This document shows positions 35,791 to 48,004 of a stretch of 64,000 nt of DNA, one piece after another. A program made the position numbers and the translations under genes. Positions within the stretch are counted from its first letter, which is position 1; each line of letters opens with the position of its first letter. Below the pieces are notes generated by a model. That model ran no database searches. It saw only the letters and a list, made by a program, of their open reading frames with translations, and was not told the origin of the DNA. The stretch lies in NCBI RefSeq assembly GCF_017591425.1, contig NW_024464918.1, positions 25,448,001-25,512,000 on the forward strand, given 5' to 3'. The DNA comes from Ochotona curzoniae (Eukaryota > Chordata > Mammalia > Lagomorpha > Ochotonidae).

Positions 35791-37302
35791 GGCATCTTGG
35801 ACGCAGCATTCTGAAGAATCCAGGTAACAGGTTAACAACATCCGGGGGAAGGCATCAGCCATCTGGCATACTTTTCTTGATGGTCTCCTTTCAGGGAGTA
35901 TTTCTTGTTTAGACCAGGAGGTGGAAGTAAAAGGGTTTAATGAGAATCTGAATGACTGTTGCTGCTGAAAACAAGGGCAAAACTAGTTCCTTAAAAAGAG
36001 AGAGCCTAAACTATTTCACTATGTCCAGACATTTTAGCAACAGAAAAAAAAAAAACACTTCTACTAAGGACACTGTTCAGCAGGCTTAACATCAGCTCCT
36101 GGTCCACATACCATGGAAGGCAACTGAGGCAGAGAGACACAGAGGGAGAGAAGAACTTGTATGCAAATATAGTCTCTGACTTTCTCTCCACTGCCTCCAA
36201 GAACGGAGCTGGCTTCGTTCTCATTCTCATTCTGATGTTTACTCAACAGTCTAAACATGTGGAAAATTGCATCTACTCCAACCCACTCAAACTCTTCCTC
36301 CATTGTGCTCCTGTCCACGCCCAATGGACACGCTTGCTCCTACACTGTGACCCTGTGCAGAACCCCCGGTGTCCTGCAGGGGGCTCAGCCCTCCCCGGGG
36401 TTTGCTCCAGCTGCCATGCAGGAATGCAATCTCCCAAGGAGCGATTTCTGCCCTTTGTTCCCGGGCTTCTGAGGAGCTCATTGACTCCACTGGAAAGAAC
36501 TTTAAATGATTTTCCAGCAAAGTCACCCTTTCCACTGGGAAAGAGTTTTAACATCTGTGAATAAAAAAACAAGCCAAAAGAAAATGATTTTTATATTTCC
36601 TACTTCTTGGGCTTTAAAACTAAACAGCCCTGGATAAATTTAATGAAAAGGGATGTGGCAGAACGACACACATTCTGATCTTGCACTGTTAGAATTTCTT
36701 TTTTTCAAATCTGAGGTACATCCAAATTTACTCTGGGCGATCTATGAGTTATTAAGCAAACTGACGGTGTAAACAAGATTTTTAACATAAATGCTTAAGA
36801 GAACAGTACTTGGTAATGATTTCAAAACACACATCTGATTATGTCATTTGAGATTGCTTAAAGTCACTGCTTAAAACTCTTCAGTGTTTCCCCACTTCTG
36901 ACAGAATAAAGACCTGGGCTGTCCCTCCTCAACTACCATCTAGGATCTCTAACCCGGCTATTATTATTATTTTACTACTTATATTCTAACCTATCCTATC
37001 TACTCTAAGTAGATGAACCTTTTAAATACAGAGCTCAGATCATTTGCTGAATGTTGCAAAACAAATATGTTACTGTTGGAACACAGAGTCAATTCTTTAC
37101 CCTGGCAGAGTGAATTATGTGGTTACAGTTTATTCCCTATCTTCTGTGTCATTGGGGCTGTTCTTTTCCCCATGTGACCCAGGTGGGTACACAGTCCCAT
37201 TGATCTCACTTCAGGGGCAGCTGTGGATCCAGACCTGCTGTCAGAGTCCACCTCTCCTTGGGCCACAGGGGAATGAATGGCTCAAGGATGCACAGGCATG
37301 AG

Positions 37303-37620
37303 GCAGGAGTGGTGACTCCAGCGGCTAATCCTCTGTTCTGTGGTGCCAGTACCCCATATGGGCCGGTTCGTGTCCTGGCTGCTCTGCTTCCCATCAAGCT
37401 CCCTGAATATTGCCTGGTGTAGCAGTGGAAGATGGCCCAAAGTCTTAGGCCATTTCATCTGTGTGGGATACCAAGAAAGAAGCTCCTGGCTCCTGGCTTC
37501 AGATTGGCTCAGCTCCAGATACTGTGGCCCTTTGTGGAGTGAACTAGCAGAGGGAAGATCCTTATCTCTCTGTAAATCTGCCTTTCGAATAAAATTAAAT
37601 CTTAATAATAATTTTTTTAA
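37303..37620 (+). mobile_element. CSINE, + strand
   Basis: 'GTACCCCATATGGGCCGGTT', 'CTGCTTCCCATCAAGCTCCC', 'GAAGATGGCCCAAAGTC', 'GAAGCTCCTGGCTCCTGGCT', 'TGTAAATCTGCCTTTCG' and a final A/T-rich tail. The head is decayed. Intermediate age. Confidence 0.9.
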
Positions 37621-38951
37621 AAGGCTGCACAGGTACCTGACATCATGTGTGGAGGAATAACCTTCTTAATGGATCTGCGACCAGAGATCTTTGATGTTGG
37701 TATACAACAAACAAAAAAACCAAGAGGGAAGAATAGCCAATTAGAATAATAATAATTTGGAGTCCTGGAACCAAGGATGCTTAAGATCAGATTCCCAGAG
37801 ATGTCGTAAAATAAAAGTTTATAGTTTTCATTTTTCTGTACACTAGCTGGGATCCTAGCACTTGAAGAACCTTTACAATAGGGTTCCAGTGCTGCCCTCA
37901 GTACTTTCTGCCTTCATGTCCCTATGCCTCTTGGGTCAGCAAAGCAGTTTTGAGAGAGCTGTAAACAGTTGAGACCCTGTGGGCCATGAAGCTAAATTGA
38001 GAAAATTACATAGGCAGTTATTTCACGATTGAAATTGTAACCATTAACCACAGAAAAACAAAACAGCAAAATGAAAAAATATTTTCATCTCACCAGCCAA
38101 AATGCACATATACACACAGAAGAACTGATAGGCACCTAGTTGTTTTTGACACCAAAACCAACCTTTAGTTTGCCAAGCCCTGTTCTAGCCCAGGGCTTTA
38201 CTGGTGTCACAAGCAGGCTGCAAACTGTCCCCTCTCCATTCCTTCCGGATGCTTTGTTTCCACCTGAGACATCATTTCCCTTGCCCCTGGTCACTCCTCA
38301 GCACCACTCCAAGTCCTTATCCAGAGTCACCCGCTGTCAGTCAACACAGTGAGTTACACCTCCCCTGAATCCTTTTAGAGACTGCCTTTTCCACTTAGTC
38401 TTGATCCTATTCTGTGCTGAAGCTAGCTTCACTCTCATGTATCTCTTACATACTTTGCAGACTTACAGACATCTCTTGAGGGTGAACAAGACCCAAACAG
38501 TAGACAAGATTTCACAGGAACAAAGTAGATAGCAAAGGGAAAAAAAACCTGCAGATTTATCAGAAATTAAAGGTAAGATTGCTGGAAGCTAGAGAAGGCA
38601 GGTCTTTTTCAATCAGAATTATCTGATGTTGTAAAAGTGAATCAGTCGAACACAGCAGTTGCCATGACCGTTCTTTACACAGCAGTTTGTTTGACTAAGA
38701 TGATCATGTGTGACAAGCACAATGCCCAGGGCATCCTAGACACCTTGTTTCTGGAGGGAGGGATTTTCGTGCATCACGACGCAACGTCAGTCACTCATTG
38801 CCACTGAGCCTCCTCCTGATGGCTGAGCAGGGCTGCCCAGCCTCCACTGTGCACACTCAGCATCCCAACTTCTGCTATTATCTGCATATCACATCATTTG
38901 AAACCAATGAGGGTTAAAAAGTCTGCAGAAAAACAGAATTGAGAGCTAAGT

Positions 38952-39250
38952 TTAGGGGCTGCCTTTGTGGTCCACAGGTTTAAACCGTAGCCTGCAACAC
39001 CGACAGTCCTGGATTAGTGCCAATTCAGGCACCAGATGCTACACTTCTGATCCAGATCCTTGCTAATCTGCCTGGAAAAGCAGCAGGAGATGGCTCAAGC
39101 ACTTGGGAGACAACGACAGAGCTCCTAACTCCTGGTTTCAGTCTGACCATCAGAGCGATCTTGACTGGACAGAGAACAGCTGGAACTCAAAGTGGCACCT
39201 AGATGGTCTGCTGGCATTACTAGTGTTACTGGCTATGCCACACACTGGCC
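38952..39250 (+). mobile_element. Old CSINE, + strand
   Basis: 'CTTCTGATCCAGATCCTTGC', 'CTGCCTGGAAAAGCAGCAGG', 'AGATGGCTCAAGCACTTGGG', 'CTCCTAACTCCTGGTTTCAG' follow the C-repeat order but the head and 3' tail are heavily diverged. Confidence 0.7.
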
Positions 39251-39254
39251 CCCA

Positions 39255-39960
39255 AACAACTTTATAAAGTAGAATTTATATAGTACGAAATCCACCCATT
39301 TTCAGTGTTCAGCTTCTAGCACACTGATTGAATTCTGCAACCATCACCCACCCATATGCACATTTATAATGCCTGAATACCCTTCAAAAGGACCCCTCTC
39401 TCCTTTGCGGTTTGCTGCCTGGCAGGTGCAGTGTGTTCCCAACAGCTGCAGTTCCCATTCTCACACATCAACAATGATCTCACTGTGCAGATTTACCTTT
39501 TCTAGATACCTTACAAAAACAGAATCACATACTGTGTGGCCTTTTGAGTCTGGCTTATTTCATTTGGTAAAATGTCTTCAATATTTATCTGCGCTGTGGC
39601 ACACACAAGAAGTCAATTCATGTTTGTTACTGAATTAGATCCCATTCTGCTGAATCTGTTATCTTCTTATTGAGTATCAAGACAGGGACCTAAATTCTGG
39701 ACACCGACAACGCTACAATGGCAATGCTAACACTTGCAAGTAGATTCTCCTGCTCCATGATGTTCTTTTCACTTTCTCAGTGGCATCTTTTCAAGGCTGA
39801 ACATTTTCAGTTTTGAAATAGCCCGATGCATTGGTTTTTCTTTTATGCATTTTGCTGTTAGTGTCACATCTAACAAATCCTTGCATAGACTGAAGGCTTT
39901 CTTGTACTTTTTTTTTTCAAAAATTGTCTGGGAATGTTTTTATTTCACCTTCATTTTTTT
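39255..39960 (-). mobile_element. Old L1 (L1M/L1ME type), 3' UTR and ORF2 end, minus strand
   Basis: Reverse-oriented L1: 'AAATCCACCCATTTTCAG' and 'TCTGCAACCATCACCCACC' match the reversed L1M 3' UTR (cccattttaaagtgta…gcaaccatcacc). Then 'GTGTGGCCTTTTGAGTCTGG', 'CTTATTTCATTTGGTAAAAT', and further on 'GTTAGTGTCACATCTAACAA' (reversed ORF2). Decayed throughout. Confidence 0.82.
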
Positions 39961-42900
39961 TATAAATGTGCTGAATATAGAATTCCTGTTAGATTTTTTT
40001 AAAGGTTTTGAGAAATTGATGTGCATCAGCTCCCTGTGGGGCACAGAGCCACTGTGTTCTGAGACACACTGCACCTGTTGTGCAGAAAAAACTGGAAGCA
40101 TCCCACCCCTCGCAGCATCATTCATAATCTGTGCTCATGCCCTCAGTACACCAGTCTTCTCTCTTTATTTAGGAAGCATATGTAGGGGACATTAAAAAAT
40201 ATATATTTAAGGCTGTTTATGACACATTTCCTCACAAAGCCTCCGAAGCTGGTCCATTTGTGCCATCTGCTGTAAAGGAAACTGGAAACCACCTGTCTGC
40301 TTGCCTAAGCACTGCTCTTATCAAGGAAGCTGTAATTACTCCTTGTGCGAAGGATTTTAACCATCACAGTAAATCCCTTCTTCAGCACATACTGTATTAG
40401 GAAGGTATCATGACCCTGAAAGCTAGGGTTTTTCTTCTGTCCTTCATAGAGAGAGTGGAACATCACCTATCTTGGGGGCGTCAAAGAATGTCTTTAGCCC
40501 TGCTTGCAGCTTGACAATAGTTACCAAAAAAAGGATGCCAGTTACATGTCAGGCACTGGTACAGGCACTGGAATACTACAAGAAGCTGTTGCTGTCTTTG
40601 TGAAGCTTAAGTTCAGCCACCTTCAAGGCAGTGCACACATCGATGCCTCTGTGCCTGCATTTGTTCTGGGTCTGCTCCTTTTAGGAATTACATTTTCTAT
40701 ATGCTGTCTCATGTGTACAATATAACAACTAACAATGTATGTACGTGCTTTATAAATACTAAAACCTACAAACACAGAGCGAAGGCATATGACCCAAATA
40801 CTCTGACAATGCTTTGATGATTAAGGTGATGTAAAAAATGGAGGAACCACTGAGTGTGCATGCATGTCTGCAAAACAGACAACAAACAAGTACATCTCCA
40901 AATGAGATCTCTTTGGATGGCACTAAGAGCTGTGGAGAAAATTAATATCAGGGCTGTGTGAAAACAGGTGCCGGGGTGGCGGGGCTGGGGGTTGGTGCTG
41001 TTGATCAGGACACAGCAGCAGGGTGACATCTCAGGCGAGACTTCAACAAAGTATATCGCTGGAAGATCACCCTCTGATGCCCCTGCCTACACTCTGACTG
41101 CAGCCATCTGGGATTAAAGCAAAATCACCTTCTACTTCCTTCCTCAGCCCTCACAATGTCTTTGCATAATCTCAGAGCACTTTCCCAGAATGTGCTGTGA
41201 ACTTAGCAGAAAGTGTCCAGTTTGAAAGAAAGAACTACAGAAGGCAAATCTGTAATGATGGTTGGCCAGGCTGGAGCAGAATTCCCAGTACTAGATGATA
41301 GCAAAGAAGCATTGCAAGAAATTGCTTCTTGGTAAAGCTGAAAATCATTCTGTTTGGGGAAATGAAATGCCTGCCTTTCAATGACGTCTCTCTGTGTCCT
41401 TAAAAAAAACTATGTTACTTGTTCCTTTTTGGAAAAAAGAATTTAACTAAGCTCTCACCCACCAAAGCCCAGGGACTGCTCATCTGCTGCTGCTGAGACC
41501 CAGCACCTGGCGTGAGGTTATAATACCTACACCTTCTATTTCAGGGCAGGCTGGTTCCCCTCCTAAGTTACAATGCTTTTGATGCTCTGCTCACTTTGCT
41601 GTCAGTGCTCTATGTTCATGGTTCACAGTGTCCCAAGCCTGCTCAGCTCCCTTCAGACAGTCTGTCTTCCACGTGGCGAGCACAAGTGTTTTGCTCTGTC
41701 ACCCCCCACACCCCACAGCACATGTCAGTGCTTCCCTTACTTGTCATCACCCAGACATACAGTGACAAAATGGCACTCTGGATATGCTCAAGGGCTCTGT
41801 CAATCTCCTGGAAGGCTATGGAAAGCAAACACAAATCTTTCCAGGCAGAGATGACAAACCATGATGTAGAAATTGTGCCAAGGAAAGAAAATACACTTGC
41901 TCAAATGAAAAGCCTTCAGGCTAGTAAGAACTGAGCAAATCCTGCAGGGTTGGGGCCCAAGGTTTAGGTTTTTAAAATGTGACCCCTACCCAGCCAGCTC
42001 AGATGAGCAACCAGAGATGGGCGGGGTGGGGGGGTCACATTGGCCCTGGGCTTCTGTGCTCCAAGTCACCACTAGAAGCGACTGGGAGCGGTGAATGCAG
42101 CAGGTACTTAGCATATGAGCAAAGTGCCTTTGTGATTATTCTGTTCCTCCATAAACTTTAATTTTGTTTACATGGCTTTTATTATTATTGCTTGTTCTGC
42201 AAAGATGAGTCAGCTTCTTTTCCACTGAATTAATAGACATGCAAGGCTCATTTGTGATTTGGCCCAAAGAATAAAAAGTTCTGAGGAGGGAAGGGCGAGT
42301 ATGAACTGGAAGAGTATGTGACTGTGTCTCATGAGGTGGAGTGTTCATGTGTCTCATGTCAGGATGTCAAGTCCTGGGGAGCAGAGGCCTCCTAGCAGGA
42401 GGGGAGGAACCGTCAGCATCACAAGCACACTGGGTGGCTTCTAGCATAAGAGGTACCTACTACACAAAGTTCACTTTCCTAAACATCAACTCCCACTGGG
42501 AGACTGTGCTCCAGACAGGCCCAGAGTGGCCTGGCCACTTTCCCCTCAACACAAATTCTGCAAGGTGGTAGTGCAGTGAGCAAAAGGTTAGACAGAAAGC
42601 AACAGTGCTAACGTGTGAACTCGGGCTGCCCGACTCTGCCCTCTGCCTGGACCAGCAAACAGCTCCCACCCAGTCCCCAGCTCAAGGTCCTGGTAGCCCT
42701 CAGACCTGATGTCTAGCAGATCAAGAACTCTAGTAGTGGCATACCAGGCACCATTTTGTACAGTGTGGCAAAGGTTTTGAGACTGCAGGGACAACTGAGC
42801 TGGGAGTGAACTCACTGAGCTCAGTATACTGCATTGGTCCGACAGGGAAAATAATATTGACTTTGGCATCGTACGAGTCAAAATAGATCTGTGGGACCCT

Positions 42901-43243
42901 CAGATCTAATGATCATCAGGTTCCATCAAGATCAGCACCACCAAAAACCTAGCCATGTAGGACACCCAATGTCTCCTTAATCCTGGAACTGCTCAAACTC
43001 AAAGTGGGAGAAAGGTTGCACATACAATGGTGCAGTCTCAGCACAGTATCACAGGAGGTGGAGACAGGTGAGCTAGGAGTTGGGGCTATCAAGACTGTGA
43101 TGGAAGTCTAACATAAGAACCCAGACCTGAAACTTGCTAGAGGGAGTGGTACAAGTGACTGCAAACAAACAGCCATGTACCAACTGCAATAAATAAAATT
43201 GAGTTGTAGACCTGTGGATGACACAGCTTAGAAACCTGTCCCA

Positions 43244-43583
43244 GGGCCCAGCATGATAGCATAGTAGTTAAGGAACTTGCCTTGAACATGCCAGGATCCC
43301 ATATGAGCACCAGTTCTAAGCCCAGCGGCCCTGCTCCCCATCCAGCTCCCTGCTTATGTGGCCTGGGAGGGTAGTCGAGGATGGTCCAAGGCTTTGGGAC
43401 CCTGCACCCATGTGGAAGACCAGGAAGAGCTTGTGGCTCCTGGCTTCAGATTGGCTCAGCTCCAGCCACTGTGGCCGCTTTGCGAGTGAACCATTGGAGT
43501 GAGGATCTTCCTCTCTGTATATCTGTCCTTCCAATAAAATAAATAAATTTCAAAAAAAAAGAAAGAAAGAAAGAAAGAAAAAG
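43244..43583 (+). mobile_element. CSINE inserted in the L1 5' UTR
   Basis: Head 'GGGCCCAGCATGATAGCATA', core 'GGATCCCATATGAGCACCAG', tail '(CTTCCAATAAAATAAATAAA' type) followed by A9 and (AAAG)n. Near-identical flanks ACCTGTCCCA (43234-43243) and ACCTGCCCCA (43584-43593) form the target-site duplication. It inserted into the older L1. Confidence 0.93.
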
Positions 43584-43615
43584 ACCTGCCCCAAGCAGAA
43601 TATGCAAACCAGAAT

Positions 43616-43785
43616 ATGCTAACCAAAAGTACAATGACCAACAGCAACAGAAGAGACAGAGGCACAATGAACATTACTGAAGACTCCCCTGGAAAGGATC
43701 AAAAGCCTTTGCCAACCTCAGAGAAAACTGAGGAATACATTGAGAAAATGGGGGAATACAAAATTCAGAAAATTCATCACAAAGC
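43616..43785 (+). pseudogene. L1 ORF1 N-terminal remnant
   Basis: Open frame MLTKSTMTNSNRRDRGTMNI..., continuing TEDSPGKDQKPLPTSEKTEE and YIEKMGEYKIQKIHHKAP, the N-terminal part of a lagomorph L1 ORF1-like protein. It is cut at about 43785 by a reverse L1 fragment. The protein is a retrotransposon RNA-binding protein; this copy cannot be made in full. Confidence 0.65.
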
Positions 43786-43789
43786 TCCT

Positions 43790-44528
43790 TTTTCTCCCCC
43801 ATTTTCTGGACCACTTTTCAAAAATTTGTTTAATTTTGAATTTTATGATACAATTCCGTACAGTCTAGGATTCCTCCACCCTCCAAATTCCCACCCCTGA
43901 CTGATTTTTCCTATATTGTTAGAACAGTATAGTCTATTACAAAAAGTTATAATTCCATCAGTCTGTTACCTAAATGTGCCCCAACATTGCTGGTACAGAC
44001 AATGTTAGACAGCCTATCATTCCATTGTCTGGATATGTCCAATAGTTTTATTGGCAGTCCATCTTTGATTTGGAAGTATGGATGCATGTTGCATTGTGTC
44101 TTTACATCTGGATATGGTAGGCTTTATTATTCCATCACTATATAGTCTAATGTGCATGATGGTTTCCTTATATTAGAGAGAACATATGGTATTTGCCTTT
44201 TTGGTATTGACTTATTTCACTGAGCATAATGGTCTCTAGTTGGGCCATCTAATTACAATTGATATAATTTAATTCTTTTTAATGGCTGAGTAATATTCCA
44301 TGGAATAGATGCATCACAATTTCTTTAACCACTCTCTTTGGACAGGCATCTGGGTTGTTTCAATGTCGTTGCTATTGTAGATTGTGCTGCTGTAAATATA
44401 GGATTACAGATCTCTTTCTTATATGCAGTTTTCATTTCCTTTGGGTAAATTCCTAGAAGTGGGATAACTGGGCCATATGGCAGGTTTACTTGAAATTCTC
44501 TAAGCACTTTCCATACTTATTTCCATTA
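43790..44528 (-). mobile_element. L1 3' fragment inserted in reverse into L1 ORF1
   Basis: Read on the minus strand it gives the ORF2 C-terminal codons and then the 3' UTR: 'GGCTGAGTAATATTCCATGG' (+ strand), 'CTGGGTTGTTTCAATGTCG', 'GTAAATTCCTAGAAGTGGGA', 'TAACTGGGCCATATGGCAGG', and 3' UTR 'CCTCCACCCTCCAAATTCCC' preceded by a T-rich start. The flanks ACAAAGCTCCTT (about 43783) and ACAAAGCTTCTT (about 44528) look like a diverged target-site duplication, supporting a nested insertion. Confidence 0.82.
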
Positions 44529-44549
44529 CAAAGCTTCTTATCAACAATG

Positions 44550-44877
44550 AGAAGCACATACAAGTTCAAGGAATTTAATGAGTATCACACAGGAAAAAGC
44601 AACACTGAAACAAATTCAAGCTAAATTATTGGAAATGAAGGACTCAATAGAGCAACTTAAAAATTCAGTGCAAAGTCTCCACAATAGAATTAATAGGCAG
44701 AAGAAAGAATCTCAGAATTGGGAGATGTCTGTTGCCACAATGAGGAAAAAAATCAAAAAGCTGGAAGCAAAGCTTGGTCAAATGACAAAAAGTATTCAAG
44801 AATTAAAAGACAGTATCAAGGTCAAATATAAGAGTTATGAGAGTTCCAGCAAGTGCAGAAAGAGAAGCTGGGTTTAA
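44550..44877 (+). pseudogene. L1 ORF1 coiled-coil remnant
   Basis: Open frame MSITQEKATLKQIQAKLLEM, KDSIEQLKNSVQSLHNRINR, QKKESQNWEMSVATMRKKIK: the heptad-rich coiled coil of L1 ORF1 (compare the family pattern of 'SLHNRI' and 'KxLExKLxxxxxxIQEL'). It continues the frame interrupted at 43785 and is broken again by the CSINE at 44891. Confidence 0.8.
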
Positions 44878-44890
44878 AAATGTATTTAAT

Positions 44891-45225
44891 GGGCCTGGAA
44901 CATAGTTCAGTGGCTAAGTTCTCACCTTGCATGCTTCGGGATCCCACTTGGGTGCAAGTTCTAATCACGGCAGCCCTGCTTCCCATCCAGCTCCCTGCTC
45001 GCAGCTTAGGAAAGCAAATGAGGATGGCCCAAAGTCTTGGATTCCTGTACCCAATTGGGAGACCTGGATGAAGCTCCAGGCTCCTGGCTTCAGATTGGCT
45101 CAGCTCTGGCCATTGCAGTTGCTTGAGGGGTGAATCAATAGATGGAAGATCTTTCTCTCTGTCTCTTCTCCTCTCCTTTCTGCCTTTCAATAAAAATAAA
45201 TACATCTTTTTAAAAATACAATTTT
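44891..45225 (+). mobile_element. CSINE inserted in L1 ORF1
   Basis: Head 'GGGCCTGGAACATAGTTCAG', core 'GGGATCCCACTTGGGTGCAA', tail 'CTGCCTTTCAATAAAAATAA'. The flanks AAAAATGTATTTAAT (44876-44890) and AAAAATGTTTTTTTTAAT (45226-45243) are a diverged target-site duplication. Confidence 0.92.
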
Positions 45226-45769
45226 AAAAATGTTTTTTTTAATGAAATAATAAGGAAAAATTTACCTAACCTGGAGAAAGAACTGGGAAACAACATCCAG
45301 GAGGGGCACAGAGTTCCAAACAGGGTTGACTGAAAGTGATCTTCACCACAACATAGGATAATAAGCTCTCTTCAATTGAACATAAAGAAAAGATCCTTAA
45401 ATGTGCATGTGAAAAAAACTCAATTGACATATAAAGGAATGCCAATTAAATTCACAGGAGACCTCTCACAGGAAACTCTACAGGCTAGAAAAGAATGGAG
45501 CAACATATTCCAGATTCTAAAAGTAAAAAATTGTTGACCCAGAATAACGTACCCAGAAAAGCTTTCCTTTGTCTTTGAAAATAGAATAAAATTTTTTCAC
45601 AGTAAAGAAAAGTTAAAAGAACATGTCTCTTCTAAACCTGCCCTACAAATGATACTTAAAAGATGTTCTCTTGACAAAGAAGAATAGCACCCACCAAAAC
45701 CAAAGGCAAATGTGAAGAACATCCCAGTAAAATAACAACAAAAAACTAAATCAATGAACAACCCATTGC

Positions 45770-45930
45770 TAAATGTCAGAACCAAATTACCACTTATTTA
45801 GATTAACCCTTTATGTAAATGTCTTAAATTCATCAATCAGACATCATAGATCAGTAGACAGGATTAGAAAAAACCCATCTATTTGTTGCTTACAGGAGAC
45901 ATATCTCAGCAACAAAGATCAGTGAAAACT
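45770..45930 (+). pseudogene. L1 ORF2 endonuclease N-terminal remnant
   Basis: Reading with frame repair not attempted, the segment shows ...LTLYVNVLNSSIRHHRS and SICCLQETYLSNKDQ, corresponding to the LNINGLN and CLQETH motifs near the start of L1 ORF2 endonuclease. The Glu of QET is retained. Sequence similarity stops at about 45930, so the rest of ORF2 is absent. Confidence 0.7.
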
Positions 45931-46448
45931 ATATCTCATTGATTTTGATATTTTTTGTTTCATCTCTTCAAAATACTTTCTCCTTAAATTCTTCACTGAC
46001 TCATAGATCATACAGTAGCATTAATTTCTTCAAGAAGGTTCTTGATTTCCTTTTTCATTTTTTCAGCAACACATTAGTTATTCAGTAGCATGTTATTTAA
46101 CTTCATGGCTGTTAATTTATTTCTTTCCTCCTGTTGTTGATTTAATTTTGTCTTGTGACTTTTCATTTAAGGGGATGTACAATAGTTGTGTAATGGAGAC
46201 TATCATATTCAGACGTGAGGATACAATGCAGTATGCATTTCTACTTCCAGAACAAAGATGAACTCCCAATGAAACTGTTAACTATATCTTGACAATAAGA
46301 TGCTGGGTTCTCTGCCACTGTCCACGCCCACAAAGATGGATATATGACTGGTTATAAGAACTATACCATTGCAATAATAAAGGGGAATTTGATGGTGGGA
46401 TAGATTTGGGGGGGGAGAAATTTCACAGCCTATGGAACTGTATCATAA

Positions 46449-46449
<1 letters not shown>

Positions 46450-46480
<31 letters not shown>

Positions 46481-46488
46481 TAAACTAG
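46450..46488 (+). repeat. (AAT)n microsatellite at the L1 3' end
   Basis: About a dozen TAA/AAT units forming the element's A-rich tail, with one AAC interruption. Confidence 0.95.
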
Positions 46489-48004
46489 TAGAACAACAAA
46501 AGAAAAGTGGATTTAAGGAATTGGTGCTTGTACCATCTATAAATTCTAAGGCGCAATTCAAACAGAAGTGAAGATGAAGACAGAACCGCACTAGCCCGAG
46601 ATCAAATGGAAAGAGGAAAAAGTTCAAGCTTTCATCCTAGGATTACCTCCCCTCTTAGTACAGCCCTGCCACTGGGTCTGCACAGCAAAGATCCCCAATG
46701 GGTACAGCAGAGAAGATGACAGGCACTCAGATTGTCTTACCTGTGGCATATTGGCCTAGTGGCATCAAAGTACCTGGTTCCAAAGCTCAGAATTTCATAT
46801 TCAAACAGAGGTGTCAAGACCGCTCTTCGGTTCCTTTATGAAGGAACCAGGCTCCAGCCTTATCCTTCAGCACAGGTCAGCAGGAGTTGTCTATGTCTAT
46901 CAATACCCTCAGAAAGCAGCTGGCGAGGGCTGATATGGCAGCACACAGGTACCTCCATCATCCTTACACCTGCATGCTGGTGGCGACAATGGCAGGAGTT
47001 CAACCCCCAGGACCCTCCTGTAGACAGTTTCCCAAGAAGTCCACAGGACACAGTTGCAAAGCTGTTTCTCATGGGTTTCCTACAAATGTTGCTATGGAAA
47101 CTGCCTCTCATTCACATACTACTCTGCAAGATGGGTATCAAGAAGCTCCCATCACTAGGTTGGGCTGGACCTTTATTGGGCCTCTGCAATCAGCTGAATT
47201 TCCTGACATGGCAGATGGGTCACCACAACAGCTTTGCTCCCTTTTTTCTTTCTAAGTCACCAGCCTCTTGACATTCACCTTGCCCTCTCTCTGCCCCCAA
47301 CTCTGCCAAAGGCTAAATCCTGGGTTTCCAATAGAGTGCCCAGAACATATTCTGGGAGGAACTTCCTGCTAGGGAAAACCACATTCAAAGAGTACATGCC
47401 ATCGATGTAGGCAGAAGGCAGCCAGAATCGCTGGTCTTGGGACTGTGCGTTAGTCTTCCTTTGAGAAGCAGAAAGGAGAGTATTCAAATGGCATTAGTGA
47501 AGATCCCAGGACTTAACGTAGACAAAGGATCTAACTAATATTGCGTCTAACATGCAGAAAAGGTCCTAGTGTCACAGCAGCAAGAGACCTGCTGCTGAAT
47601 TTGATAAAGTCAGAGGGTTTGTGAGGCCACGTTTGTTCTCCCTAAGCCAAGATAATGAGAAAGGGCCTGAGATTTCTGCTGAATTCATGTATTTAAAGCC
47701 ATCATATTTCCCCTCCTCCTTAAGTGGCCACATAATAGCTTTTCAATGTAGAAATATTTATTTTGTAATCCAGAAATAAAATTCATTGCTTCTGTATCCA
47801 GCTACAAAAGTAATTTGTGCTCAGGCAGAAAACTAAGAAACTATAGTAGCAGAAAAACAAACTCACAGCTCCATCAAAACGCTCACTCCTACACAGCACT
47901 GTCAACATGCTGGAGACAATTTCACAATCTTGCTTTATGTATCTACGCATCCACATGTGTTTCTTCTTTTATGATTTATTTTTTAAATTTCATTTTTAAT
48001 ATTG

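Larger units (their letters stand above)
42580..46490 (+). mobile_element. Composite lagomorph L1: 5' UTR, ORF1 remnant, short ORF2 start, 3' end
   Basis: A + strand L1-related element. About 42580-43615 reads as lagomorph L1 5' UTR and runs into 'ACCAACAGCAACAG' and ORF1. ORF1 coiled-coil sequence (43616-43785 and 44550-44877) is split by a reverse-oriented L1 insertion. 45230-45760 matches the ORF1-to-ORF2 stretch of L1 ('GGAAACTCTACAGGCTAGAA', 'ACCCAGAAAAGCTTTCC'). 45770-45930 is a broken ORF2 start. About 46160-46490 is the 3' end ('GATTTGGGGGGGGAGAAA', 'GGAACTGTATCATAAAATAA'). Almost all of ORF2, including reverse transcriptase, is missing, so it is dead. Two CSINEs interrupt it (43244-43583, 44891-45225). 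The left boundary is uncertain. Confidence 0.72.
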
